37,125 nt of DNA, taken from the IMG/VR virus record IMGVR_UViG_3300030098_003854, positions 6,863-43,987 of that record; one strand, given 5' to 3'. A program made the translations under genes and the position numbers. Each line of letters begins with the position of its first letter. Position 1 is the first letter of the stretch. Source of the DNA: a virus. The notes beneath the pieces are model-generated. The model searched no databases. It worked only from the letters and a program-made list of their open reading frames with translations, and was not told the DNA's origin. Below, one piece after another: positions 17,648 through 25,440 of this stretch.

Positions 17648-19345
17648 ATGACCGCATTAGATAGAAACGATTTACTGAAGCGTTGGGAACCACTCCTTGA
17701 AGGTATCGGGGATGATCACATCGCGTACCAGACCGCTCGTCTCTTTGAAAACCAAGCCAAAGAATTCACGAAGCAAAGTCTGAACGAAGAACTAAGCCCT
17801 GGTGCTACCACCACGGGTAAGATTGGCACTTTCCAAAAGTTCGCCTTCCCGCTCATCCGCCGTACCTACCCGGAACTCATGTTCAACAAGATTGGTGCCA
17901 CCCAGGCCATGGACGGCCCGGTTTCGCAAATCTTCTACATGGGTAACTCGCGTGCTATTGGTGGCTCGGAGCAAGTGATGTACTCGAAGTTCAACATCAC
18001 GCCGCGCAACCTTGTTGCTAGCCGTATTGGCTCGCTTTCGGGCGACGGGGCTGGCGAGCCGCTCCCGAGCTTTGATCCGGCGAATGGTGCTAGTGCTTTA
18101 ACGAGATCCGATGCTGCGAACGGTTTCGACCTCTCGAACGTTCTTGAGAGCAACGCGGACCCTCAGTCGTTCAACGGCTCGCCCTCGACAACGATGGGTG
18201 GTAAGTTGGCTTCATTCCCGAGTGCGACCACGATCCTCGGTTACTCGGTCTCGTCTGCGGAGCGTCTCAAGAACAATGAGATTCCTGAAGTCAACATGCA
18301 CATCCAGAAGCAAACCGTCCAAGCGCGTGAGCGTAAGATGAGAGCCCTCTGGACCCTGGAAGCCGCTCAAGACCTGAAGGCTTACCACAACCTGGACATG
18401 GAAGCTGAACTCACGGATCTCCTGTCGAAGGAAATGAACCTGGAAATCGACCGTGAACTGATCGAAGACATTCGCATGATCGCCTACGGCCCTGGTGCTC
18501 TTGGTGGTGGTTACGCTGGCTGGTACCTCGATTCGCTCTACCAAGGCAACGCGGACAACTTCACCGGCAACGGGGGTTCGGGCGAGGCGCGACCGGGTGA
18601 CACGTTCATCGCGGGTGCTTACGAGTATGACTTCACTTCTGAACTTGCGGCTGAGGAAGTTACCGCTGGTACAGGTGGCCTTGCTGGGACGCCGGGTGAC
18701 GGTATCAGACGCCGTTACTCCAACGTTTACGTCATGGATCTGAACCACTTTGCGACAACTGGTACGAGCTTTGCACCTCAGACCCTGGGTCACATCTACT
18801 CGAATGTCCTGGCTCTGATCAACTTCGCGAGCACGGATATCTACCGCACGACACTGCGTGGTGCTGGTAATGTCCTGATCACATCGCCGGTCATCGCGTC
18901 GATGCTTGAGTCGGCTGCGAAGCTTGAGGGTGGCCTCCCGGCTGCTGATGGTCCGACTGCTGGTGCGGCGGGTAACCAAATCACTTACGTTGGCAAGTTT
19001 GCTGGTAAGTACGATCTGGTTGTTGACCCGATGTTCCCAGAAGACGAAATCATCGTTGGCTACAAGGGTGCGAACGCGATGGACGCGGGCTTCTTCTACT
19101 GCCCGTACATCCCGGTCCAGCCGCTGGACACGGTCGTCGATCCTGAGACCTTCCAGCCGAGAAAGGGCATCCTGACTCGCTATGGCAAGGTCGCGGTCCA
19201 ACCTGCATCGCGCTTCTACCGCGTGATTCGACTGATTGGTACGGGCTCGGATTACCTGACGCCGGAGATCTTCAGACAGACCACGGTTGCGGGCACCGAG
19301 TTCAACAGTAACGGCCTGTATGACACCAAGGGTCCGATTGGCTAA
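17648..19345 (+). CDS. gp23: Major capsid protein (T4 gp23)
   Basis: 565 residues, HK97-fold capsid subunit by family. The N-terminus aligns by eye with T4 gp23: LLKRWEPLLEG (9-19) against LLNKWKPLLEG, then RLFENQAKEF (31-40) against KIFENQEKDF. The delta region probably ends at LNE (45-47), an (I/L)-x-E protease site where T4 cuts after Glu65. Downstream PLIRRTYPELMFNKIGATQ matches the MVRRAIPNLIAFDICGVQP region, and QIFYM follows. AGAGG precedes the ATG. Codon use changes sharply from neighbours: C- and G-ending codons dominate, as expected of the most abundant virion protein. A terminator hairpin follows the stop. Confidence 0.97.
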   Translation: MTALDRNDLLKRWEPLLEGIGDDHIAYQTARLFENQAKEFTKQSLNEELSPGATTTGKIGTFQKFAFPLIRRTYPELMFNKIGATQAMDGPVSQIFYMGNSRAIGGSEQVMYSKFNITPRNLVASRIGSLSGDGAGEPLPSFDPANGASALTRSDAANGFDLSNVLESNADPQSFNGSPSTTMGGKLASFPSATTILGYSVSSAERLKNNEIPEVNMHIQKQTVQARERKMRALWTLEAAQDLKAYHNLDMEAELTDLLSKEMNLEIDRELIEDIRMIAYGPGALGGGYAGWYLDSLYQGNADNFTGNGGSGEARPGDTFIAGAYEYDFTSELAAEEVTAGTGGLAGTPGDGIRRRYSNVYVMDLNHFATTGTSFAPQTLGHIYSNVLALINFASTDIYRTTLRGAGNVLITSPVIASMLESAAKLEGGLPAADGPTAGAAGNQITYVGKFAGKYDLVVDPMFPEDEIIVGYKGANAMDAGFFYCPYIPVQPLDTVVDPETFQPRKGILTRYGKVAVQPASRFYRVIRLIGTGSDYLTPEIFRQTTVAGTEFNSNGLYDTKGPIG

Positions 19346-19368
19346 TAGCTAACGGATAACAACGGAAG

Positions 19369-19400
19369 AAAGGGCTCAGTTTTATACTGAGTCCTTTTTT
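19369..19400 (+). terminator. Rho-independent terminator after gp23
   Basis: GGGCTCAGT at 19372-19380 pairs with ACTGAGTCC at 19386-19394 (nine pairs with one G-T) around a five-base loop. Preceding A residues can pair with the first T residues of the following six-T run (19395-19400). It lies 26 bases after the capsid stop and would end the head-module transcript before the neck genes. Confidence 0.9.
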
Positions 19401-19410
19401 CATTTCTAGG

Positions 19411-19417
19411 GTAAATA
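19411..19417 (+). promoter_or_regulatory. Possible late-promoter variant GTAAATA before gp13
   Basis: GTAAATA lies in the gap between the gp23 terminator and gp13, with TATTTG following. It resembles the last six bases of the T4 late element, and GTAAATATATT is identical to the sequence before 22561. Only eight bases separate it from the ATG, leaving almost no leader, so its function is doubtful. Confidence 0.3.
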
Positions 19418-19425
19418 TATTTGAT

Positions 19426-20298
19426 ATGCCTGAGTACGGAGACAAAGTAGGAATACCAGTCGTTAGATCTTATGGCTCTTCATATGGAACATATGGAGGC
19501 AATAGACTTAAGGATTATAAAAGTCCAAAGGATACTGATCTTAATAACAAAGATGCAAAAGACGTAAACGAATTTAAAACGTTTAATAGAACCATAAAAG
19601 ATTACGTATTAGCGAAGCTTGGCCATCCTGTAATTGATGTTGAACTTGATGACTTTCAAATTCAAATTTGCATTGACGAAGCTATTTCTAAGTTAGAGTA
19701 TCACGCTCCTGATTGGATGACTCAGTATGCGGTATTTAAAACCGAAGCTGGTGTCAACGTATATGAGCTTCCTCAAGAAATCGCAGACAACTTAAATGAC
19801 TGTTGGTATCGGAGAGACTTTTTCAAATTTGGTGCAAATCCTGGCTCACTTGAGTTTGATTTTGCTATCATGTTCTTTACGAATACTGGGCTATTTAATA
19901 ATTATAATGTTAGCCAGTATCTTCTTATGCAACAATACCTGAAACAGGTTAAAAATGTTTTAGGTAAAATGTCTACATGGCAGCTTGTTAATAATAAGTT
20001 TTTGCATATTTGGCCTAAGCCCGAGGAGAATGATGAAGATGTTCTTTTAGAGTTTAGAGCTTTCGACCCTTCCAATCTCCATCACGCTTACAAGAGTTGG
20101 TTGCAAAGGTATACACTAGCCTTATCTAAAGAGATTTTAGGGGGTATTAGAGGTAAGTATGCCACTCTTCCCGGTCCTGGAGGCGGCACAAGGCTGAACG
20201 GCGCTGAACTCATCTCAGAAGCTCAGAGAGAAAAGGAAATGTTGGTTGAAGAGCTTAAGAGTGAAATAGAACCACCTGCGTTATTTGATATCTTCTAA
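19426..20298 (+). CDS. gp13: Neck protein (T4 gp13-like)
   Basis: 290 residues; T4 gp13 is 309. Gene 13 products join the head to the tail as part of the neck. The C-terminus shows the pattern I recall for gp13 relatives: IRGKYATLPGPGGG, then LNGAELISEAQREKEMLVEEL and a short hydrophobic end. The core has helices with aromatic-rich stretches (IMFFTNTGLFNNYNVSQYLL). The first 60 residues are polar, Gly/Tyr-rich and probably disordered. It opens the neck/tail operon right after the capsid terminator and is followed by gp14-, gp15-, gp18- and gp19-like genes in T4 order, which strengthens the call. Confidence 0.8.
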   Translation: MPEYGDKVGIPVVRSYGSSYGTYGGNRLKDYKSPKDTDLNNKDAKDVNEFKTFNRTIKDYVLAKLGHPVIDVELDDFQIQICIDEAISKLEYHAPDWMTQYAVFKTEAGVNVYELPQEIADNLNDCWYRRDFFKFGANPGSLEFDFAIMFFTNTGLFNNYNVSQYLLMQQYLKQVKNVLGKMSTWQLVNNKFLHIWPKPEENDEDVLLEFRAFDPSNLHHAYKSWLQRYTLALSKEILGGIRGKYATLPGPGGGTRLNGAELISEAQREKEMLVEELKSEIEPPALFDIF

Positions 20299-20843
20299 TG
20301 TCTAGATTTAAGGTAAACACACCTCCTACGAACTTTCCCGAGGAGAGGGATACAAGGTTGTCGTTATTCAAGAAGAAGAACGACAAGAACTTGTTTAACA
20401 TGGTGGATTACGAAAACATTAAGCTTTCGGGTTCTAGGATAAAAGTTTTTGAATACATTGCATCAAATGACGTTGACGATGTTTATCAAGAGTCCAGGCA
20501 AAAAACAATAGCACAAGAACCAGTAACTGTTTGGGCTCACTATGACCCCAGGCCAATTGAAGAGAATCTTTCTCAATTTGGTGTTGAGATGCAAATAGAT
20601 CAGGTGTTTGTGTTCAACAAATCATACACTGAGAATCTGTTGGGGAGATCTGTAGCTATTGGAGACGTTCTTCAACCTGAGTTTCAAGAAATGAAATTTG
20701 AAGTTTTCGAGGTTCAGGAGGATAGCTTTGAAGCTTACGGTGTGTATCACTTAATGGTCCATGCGAAGCTTCTGAGAGACACGCAAGATATACACAACCA
20801 AGACTTCTTTGATCGAACTGAGCAGGCAGGAGGGAGATACTAA
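20298..20843 (+). CDS. gp14: Neck protein (T4 gp14-like)
   Basis: 181 residues, coupled to both neighbours by TAATG overlaps. T4 gp14 is 256 residues, so this is a shorter version. The middle (LSQFGVEMQIDQVFVFNK, about 91-108) resembles the FSNFGMQVQDEVTLSINP strand of T4 gp14, and the following region (VLQPEFQEMKFEVFEV) fits its next strands before a conserved-looking YHLMVHAKLL. Together with gp13 it would form the neck platform that accepts the finished tail. The call relies on synteny plus this one weak alignment by eye. Confidence 0.7.
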   Translation: MSRFKVNTPPTNFPEERDTRLSLFKKKNDKNLFNMVDYENIKLSGSRIKVFEYIASNDVDDVYQESRQKTIAQEPVTVWAHYDPRPIEENLSQFGVEMQIDQVFVFNKSYTENLLGRSVAIGDVLQPEFQEMKFEVFEVQEDSFEAYGVYHLMVHAKLLRDTQDIHNQDFFDRTEQAGGRY

Positions 20844-21496
20844 TGGTTGATAAAGATTCTTTGACTGTTAGAAATAGAATAGTTCAATTAACTACGACTA
20901 AATCATTACCAGTTATTGATAATGTCTATAAGGAAAGTCTTAGAAGTATGTTGCATATCTTTGGTAACATGTATTACTTGGACGCAAATACCAATAGGGT
21001 TAAGGTTAACTGTAGTCATGGAAATCCTGAAAGGATAGCAGGTAGGTTGAAAGCCGATAACACTCTTATCCTACCTATGATTACGGTGGTTGAGACAGGG
21101 ACTACTAGTGATAACATCAGGATGCGTTACCAGAACATAGTGAGTGAAACTCATTGGGACGATAAAAAGAGAAGAGCTACTAGAGTTTTAAGCCTACCTC
21201 CAAGGCCTATTAATATAACCTATGATATTAATATTTGGTGCAAGTATAAGGCGGATATGGACATGTTAAGGTCTAGTATCTTTGCCCTGTTCAGCCCCGA
21301 CATTAACATCCCTACAAAATACTCCGTCCATAATAAAGCTTTCATTAATAGTGAAAGGGATGTAGGGAGTGTTACAGCCAATGATACTGGAGATAGAATT
21401 CTTCAAAAAACTATTAGTGTTAGTTTGGAAACTTATATTCCAAGTCCAAAGTTCTTCTTCACGAATACAGGAGAGGTTAAGGAGTTTAACACCTAA
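20843..21496 (+). CDS. gp15: Tail terminator / sheath stabiliser (T4 gp15-like)
   Basis: 217 residues (T4 gp15, 272). gp15 forms a hexamer capping the tail and locking the sheath before head joining. The pattern LPMITVVETG then MRYQNI, PINITYDINIWCKYKADMDML and FSPDI matches the order in T4 gp15 (LPRINLHLVDF, then PIKMIYELSIFTRYEDDMFQI and PYFQPHF). The C-terminal strand KTISVSLETYIPSPKF parallels the T4 WSLTFEVNGWMYPP segment. It overlaps neighbours by single bases. It shares this fold with terminators of other contractile tails. Confidence 0.82.
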   Translation: MVDKDSLTVRNRIVQLTTTKSLPVIDNVYKESLRSMLHIFGNMYYLDANTNRVKVNCSHGNPERIAGRLKADNTLILPMITVVETGTTSDNIRMRYQNIVSETHWDDKKRRATRVLSLPPRPINITYDINIWCKYKADMDMLRSSIFALFSPDINIPTKYSVHNKAFINSERDVGSVTANDTGDRILQKTISVSLETYIPSPKFFFTNTGEVKEFNT

Positions 21497-21954
21497 TGCC
21501 CATTACATTTAACGTTACCATAGTAGAAAGGGGAAGACCTAATATTACTAGAAGCTTAACTAGAGGTGTAGATTCCACAAGCGATGCAGCAAGAAACGCT
21601 GTTGCCCGTGCGTCTGAGGCTACTCAACAGGAACAAGAGGACGCCCCTCCCAGCGCACCTTCTGTTAACACTAACTTGTCAGTATCACCTATAATCACAC
21701 AGCTAACTAATCAATACATTGCAACTATTAATCCAGGAACAGACGGTGAAATTCCAGGCAGTGATATTGGGTTAGATTATGGATCAAAGGATAGGCAGGT
21801 TAACTTGGCCTTATCCCTGCAACAATTAATTTCTGACAGATCTCTTCAAGTAGCTCAGGTAGATCTAACTCTCTCAAGAACTGCAACACAAGATGTGGGT
21901 ATTAATCTAGGCTTGCCCTCTGGTATGTCAACATCATCTGACTTTGATGTCTAA
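21496..21954 (+). CDS. Small virion-region protein of unknown function
   Basis: 152 residues, TAATG-coupled to gp15. The N-terminal 20 residues look like a beta strand. A low-complexity Ala/Glu/Gln/Pro stretch (about 33-57) follows, then Ser/Thr/Leu-rich sequence. No signal peptide, membrane segment or enzyme motif is present. It lies in the neck/tail operon between gp15 and the sheath gene, a place where T4 has the terminase genes, which are absent here. A minor tail or connector role is likely but not shown. Confidence 0.6.
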   Translation: MPITFNVTIVERGRPNITRSLTRGVDSTSDAARNAVARASEATQQEQEDAPPSAPSVNTNLSVSPIITQLTNQYIATINPGTDGEIPGSDIGLDYGSKDRQVNLALSLQQLISDRSLQVAQVDLTLSRTATQDVGINLGLPSGMSTSSDFDV

Positions 21955-21986
21955 TGTTTTAAGGTTAGTTTTGAATGCAGTTAAGG

Positions 21987-21993
21987 CTAAATA
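21987..21993 (+). promoter_or_regulatory. Possible late-promoter variant CTAAATA
   Basis: CTAAATA sits in a 57-base gap, six bases before the GGAG ribosome site and 18 bases before ATG 22012. This is the same geometry as the perfect TATAAATA before 13000, making it the best of the variant late elements in the window. Confidence 0.4.
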
Positions 21994-22011
21994 TTATTGG
22001 AGTTTCATATA

Positions 22012-22509
22012 ATGGTTTGGACAAACTTAGGTAAACAAAGAATGTTTGAAGAGTTCTTCTGCTCAGGCGCAGTGGATGCTACGTTTAGAGTTGTTCTGTT
22101 GGATAATACTGCATCTTCACTTACCGCTGATACCAGTTCGACTGGGCAATCTGATCTTAGCGGTACAGTCGTTTCTTCATTACCAGCAGGCAATCTTGGA
22201 GGAACCTCAGGGCTTGTGGTTCTAAGGGATGGCACGGGAGATCAAGCTAACTTTGATGTTTCAAGTGCCTCACAGCTAAGTGCTAGTGCAGCAAGGGCTG
22301 TTTTACAAACTGCAAACAACGCTTTTCAATTTTCTGGAGCATTCAATAATGCTAGATACGTAGCATTAGTTGAAGCAGGTGCTGTAGACTCAGCTTTTAC
22401 TTATGCTGATAACAAAGAAATTTATGCTTGGTGGGATATCGGGACTGACACTGATATAGCAGCAGGGAATACCCTTACTATTACCAACCTATCATTGCAA
22501 GGCCAGTAA
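22012..22509 (+). CDS. Putative virion protein, 165 aa
   Basis: The start is taken at ATG 22012, which has GGAG at 21999-22002; a TTG at 21997 would place the ribosome site inside the gene. The protein begins MVWTNLGKQRMFEEFF and ends in a strand pattern with YAWWDIGTDTDI and TLTITNLSLQG. I associate that ending with small tail or fibre-associated beta proteins of many phages (start with a TNLGK-type motif, end with a W-D-I-G and an L-T-L strand). It is Ser/Ala/Gly-rich with no membrane segment. Exact role unknown. Confidence 0.65.
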   Translation: MVWTNLGKQRMFEEFFCSGAVDATFRVVLLDNTASSLTADTSSTGQSDLSGTVVSSLPAGNLGGTSGLVVLRDGTGDQANFDVSSASQLSASAARAVLQTANNAFQFSGAFNNARYVALVEAGAVDSAFTYADNKEIYAWWDIGTDTDIAAGNTLTITNLSLQGQ

Positions 22510-22536
22510 ATTAATCAATTTTACATCTCAAGAGTA

Positions 22537-22543
22537 GTAAATA
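22537..22543 (+). promoter_or_regulatory. Possible late-promoter variant GTAAATA
   Basis: GTAAATA followed by TATT lies in the 51-base gap before ATG 22561, four bases before TAGGAG (22547-22552). The spacing to the start codon, 17 bases, resembles the TATAAATA element before 13000. The next gene but one is the tail sheath, so a promoter here would be useful. Confidence 0.4.
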
Positions 22544-22560
22544 TATTAGGAGCTTTTTAC

Positions 22561-22797
22561 ATGAAAGTCATAAAAAATATAAGTATGCAGGGTCTTGAAC
22601 TTTCTTTTGCCACAACAGAGGGGATTCAGTCTGTGTTTTTAGCTCCAAAAAAAAATATCGAAATTCCTGATCGATGGACTAGTAAAGTTGCTGAAAATCT
22701 TGTTCATCGTAGGATGATTAAGATTACTCACTTAGCTGATCCTGAACCAACCGAGTTAGCATATTCGATTAGAAAAAAAGTTCGAAAAGGTAAATAA
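22561..22797 (+). CDS. Small conserved-type protein upstream of tail sheath
   Basis: 78 residues with a strong TAGGAG ribosome site. The sequence has a beta-like first half and a segment (VAENLVHRRMIKITHL, about 43-58) resembling small proteins often found just before phage sheath genes, then a basic tail ending KKVRKGK. It ends three bases before the sheath ATG. The function is unknown; a regulatory or tail-assembly role is possible. The family memory is from general pattern only. Confidence 0.65.
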   Translation: MKVIKNISMQGLELSFATTEGIQSVFLAPKKNIEIPDRWTSKVAENLVHRRMIKITHLADPEPTELAYSIRKKVRKGK

Positions 22798-22799
22798 TC

Positions 22800-24773
22800 A
22801 TGGCAATCCCAACCAGTCCGTCCGTTGTAGTCCTTGAAAACGATGTTTCGATCTACACCCCGAACATTAATTCGAGTGTTGTAGGTATCGTAGGCTTCGC
22901 CAATAAAGGACCTATTAATAAACCCACTCTGCTTACAAGTCAAGAGGCAGCACTTAGGCTTTTTGGTAAGCCAGACACCGACCTTCCCGGTCAAGGTCTT
23001 GAGGGCGTACTTGAAATTTTAGAAGCTACAAACCAGCTTTACTTTGTTAGGGGTATAGACACAGATGCGGTCTCAGGCTATGCGTCGGCTGCGGTTACGG
23101 TTGGAGCATCCCCCTCGTTTTATGTTAGTGGGTATGTCCCTAGTCCAAACCCTTCTTCAATTTTCTACTCGATTACGGATAATGCTGGTGCGACAACTGT
23201 AACCTCTATTGTCAATCTTGTTAGCTCGACAAACTTTACGACAGAGGTTGATATCTTTAAGAACGCATTCAACTCGGATGTTCTAGGTGAGCAGAGTGTC
23301 ATTGCTCATATTGAGGACTCAAAAGTTTACTTAGCATCTAAGTTTGCTGGTTCAGGGGCTACATTCCAACTTTCGGCTGCCGGTGGGCTTGGGTTCTCTG
23401 GACTTGGTGTTGACGGTGATCCTAGCTCTGCTGGCGGTCTTAACATAAAGACTACTGGGTACACAGCTTCAAATGTTGATGCTCGTGCTTACTCGGTATA
23501 TCCTGGCGCAGGCTACAACCTTACTGGTCTTAGGGATGGGACGACACAAGGGGTCTCAGTTGAAATTAATAATAAATCATCAAGAGATCAAGTTGTTATT
23601 AATAACGATGGGAGCCAAGTAGAGTCGTTCAACACTATTGAGCTAAGTCCTTCTAGCAACCAATCTATTGAGTTTGTTTTCAATGCTGACATTGACAACA
23701 ATCAATCTGATTACGTCTTTATTGATTTACTCAAGGATGGCGCTTCATACACTGCAAAGGATGATTTTGGTGCAAAGGCAACCGCAGGTGGGTTTGTGGG
23801 CGGACTCGGACACGATCCAGCCGGAACTCCTAGGTTTGCAAAACTGGTTCCAGGGACTTACGGCCTTGCTGGTGGCGATAGTGGTGCTGGTAGCATTAGC
23901 TCCTTAATTGGAACACCGTCACTCAAGACGGGTATCTACGCATTAGACGATGATGGTCTTAACATTTCGATAGGTGTTATCCCAGGTGTCTCAGATCAAA
24001 CCGTTCAGAATGCTTTCGTTACTTTAGCTGAAAGTTCTAAAAACTTCTTAGCTCTTGTCGCCCCTCCTTATGGGTTAGATGAGGTTCAGGATGCTATCAA
24101 CTGGATCAACGGTGCATCTCAAGATGTTAGAGACTCTGCTCTCAACTCGTCTTACGCTGCGGTTTACTGGCCTCACGTACAGGTGTTCAACGCTTTTGCA
24201 GGCGCTGAACAATGGTATGATCCTTCCATCTTTGCTGCTCGCCAGTGTGTGTTTACGGACGCTGTTTCTGAGCCTTGGTTTGCCCCTGCGGGCTTCAGAA
24301 GAGGTCGTCTAACCAAGCCGACAAACACTGAAGTTAAACTCAATCAGGGTGATAAGGACTCTCTCTACTTAAACTCTATCAACCCTGTTGTGAATGATCC
24401 TACCACGGGCATCACAATCTTCGGTCAAAGAACAACTCAGAGAACTCCAACTGCTCTTGATAGAGTAAATGTTCGCAGATTGATGATCTACCTCCGCAAG
24501 GTTCTGCTTGAGCTTGGCAAACCGTTCCAGTTTGAGCCGAACGATCAATTTACATGGGAACTGGTTGAAGATTCGATTAACCCATTCTTGGATGATCTTT
24601 TAGCGAGAAGAGCCATTGTTGAGGGCGCTGTCAAGTGCGACTCCACCACGAACACTCCAGCGCGAGTTGACAGAAATGAGCTTTGGTGCTCGGTTACGAT
24701 CAAGCCTACGAAGGCTGCTGAAACCATCGTATTCGAGGTCAACCTCACAAGCCAATCGGCAACCATTAACTAA
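22800..24773 (+). CDS. gp18: Contractile tail sheath protein (T4 gp18)
   Basis: 657 residues, essentially the T4 gp18 length of 659. The N-terminus (VVVLENDVSIYTPNINSSVVGIVGFANKGP in its first 40 residues) has the Val/Gly pattern of sheath proteins. The C-terminal domain carries the conserved sheath block: YLRKVLLELGKPFQFEPN, then WELVEDSINPFLDDLLARRA and a final beta strand that would link to neighbouring subunits. It forms the contractile tube around gp19 and drives the tail through the envelope. Codon use is moderately enriched in C-ending codons near the 3' end. Followed directly by gp19 as in T4. Confidence 0.95.
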   Translation: MAIPTSPSVVVLENDVSIYTPNINSSVVGIVGFANKGPINKPTLLTSQEAALRLFGKPDTDLPGQGLEGVLEILEATNQLYFVRGIDTDAVSGYASAAVTVGASPSFYVSGYVPSPNPSSIFYSITDNAGATTVTSIVNLVSSTNFTTEVDIFKNAFNSDVLGEQSVIAHIEDSKVYLASKFAGSGATFQLSAAGGLGFSGLGVDGDPSSAGGLNIKTTGYTASNVDARAYSVYPGAGYNLTGLRDGTTQGVSVEINNKSSRDQVVINNDGSQVESFNTIELSPSSNQSIEFVFNADIDNNQSDYVFIDLLKDGASYTAKDDFGAKATAGGFVGGLGHDPAGTPRFAKLVPGTYGLAGGDSGAGSISSLIGTPSLKTGIYALDDDGLNISIGVIPGVSDQTVQNAFVTLAESSKNFLALVAPPYGLDEVQDAINWINGASQDVRDSALNSSYAAVYWPHVQVFNAFAGAEQWYDPSIFAARQCVFTDAVSEPWFAPAGFRRGRLTKPTNTEVKLNQGDKDSLYLNSINPVVNDPTTGITIFGQRTTQRTPTALDRVNVRRLMIYLRKVLLELGKPFQFEPNDQFTWELVEDSINPFLDDLLARRAIVEGAVKCDSTTNTPARVDRNELWCSVTIKPTKAAETIVFEVNLTSQSATIN

Positions 24774-24776
24774 ATA
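24770..24776 (+). promoter_or_regulatory. CTAAATA overlapping the sheath stop codon, doubtful late element
   Basis: CTAAATA includes the gp18 TAA stop and lies five bases before the gp19 ATG. As a promoter for gp19 it would leave no leader, so it may simply be a stop codon in AT-rich context. It is listed because the same seven bases recur at 21987 and 25404. Confidence 0.2.
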
Positions 24777-24781
24777 TAATC

Positions 24782-25372
24782 ATGGTAGACAGTTACTTAA
24801 AGAATGACTACAGGGCAAATTTTAAGCCTGGGGAGACCCTTCCTAAAATTTCAACGAAACTTGACTCTGTTAGATCGTATCAGTTCGAAGTGAGATTCTT
24901 CGGTGTTCCTCAGGAGTTTATTAACTCTCAGCAGGTTCTTACGGCAGCAGCAAAGCAGGTAAGTCCAGTAGGTGGAGCTACAGACGAAATTGTTGTTGAC
25001 CGTCTTAACGACAAGATGTACTACCCTGGCAAGTTCAGCCCTGAGGCAGTTACTATCACCTTTGATAATCAATTACTTTCTCAGACCACTCCTACTCTTT
25101 GGAACTGGTTTAAGACAATCTATGATCCGATCACAGGAGATATGACTAAGCTGGCTGCTCCTGGTGGTCCCGGTAATAAGTCTTTTAAGGCATCGAAGAT
25201 GACCATTCTAGAACTCGATAACACCAATGAGCCACATGCTTTTATTGAGATGTATGGTGTGTATCCGACTGGTGTCCGGTTCTCAGAGAAGAACTACGCT
25301 ACGAATGACTTTTCCACAGTTGAAGTGACATTCCGCTACGACTTTGTGGATTACGACAAGATCAATAACTAA
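24782..25372 (+). CDS. gp19: Tail tube protein (T4 gp19)
   Basis: 196 residues; T4 gp19 is 163. It forms the inner tube through which DNA passes. Family signs: an early SYQFEVRFFGVP strand (about 31-42), VTITFDNQLLSQTTPTLWNW (82-101), and a closing block with FIEMYGVYPTGVRF, FSTVEVTFRYDFVDY, the usual beta-barrel edge of tube proteins. It follows the sheath gene by eight bases. The extra length relative to T4 lies in the N-terminal lead (about 1-25) and a loop with GGPGNKS around 126-132. Confidence 0.92.
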   Translation: MVDSYLKNDYRANFKPGETLPKISTKLDSVRSYQFEVRFFGVPQEFINSQQVLTAAAKQVSPVGGATDEIVVDRLNDKMYYPGKFSPEAVTITFDNQLLSQTTPTLWNWFKTIYDPITGDMTKLAAPGGPGNKSFKASKMTILELDNTNEPHAFIEMYGVYPTGVRFSEKNYATNDFSTVEVTFRYDFVDYDKINN

Positions 25373-25392
25373 CCTCTTAGATCTAATTCGGG

Positions 25393-25423
25393 TAGCCTTC
25401 TCTCTAAATAAGGGAGAGGGCTA
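25393..25423 (+). terminator. Hairpin after gp19, possible terminator
   Basis: TAGCCTTCTCTC (25393-25404) pairs over 12 positions, two of them G-T, with GGGAGAGGGCTA (25412-25423) around the loop TAAATAA. TTTGTCTATT follows, a poor T-run. It sits in the gap between gp19 and the 859-residue gene and could be a partial terminator or an mRNA-stabilising hairpin. The loop contains the CTAAATA-like sequence. Confidence 0.6.
25404..25410 (+). promoter_or_regulatory. CTAAATA in hairpin loop, doubtful late element
   Basis: CTAAATA spans the last stem base and the loop of the hairpin after gp19, 30 bases before ATG 25441. As DNA it could act as a late-promoter -10 element for the 859-residue gene, giving a leader of about 24 bases. 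There is no other evidence. Confidence 0.25.
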
Positions 25424-25440
25424 TTTGTCTATTATAAGTT

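Noticed and set aside
18212-19201. 329-residue open frame on the minus strand inside the capsid gene
   Set aside because: It lies wholly antisense to gp23, reads as Arg/Val/Asp-rich low-information sequence, and is explained by the strong G/C third-position bias of gp23.
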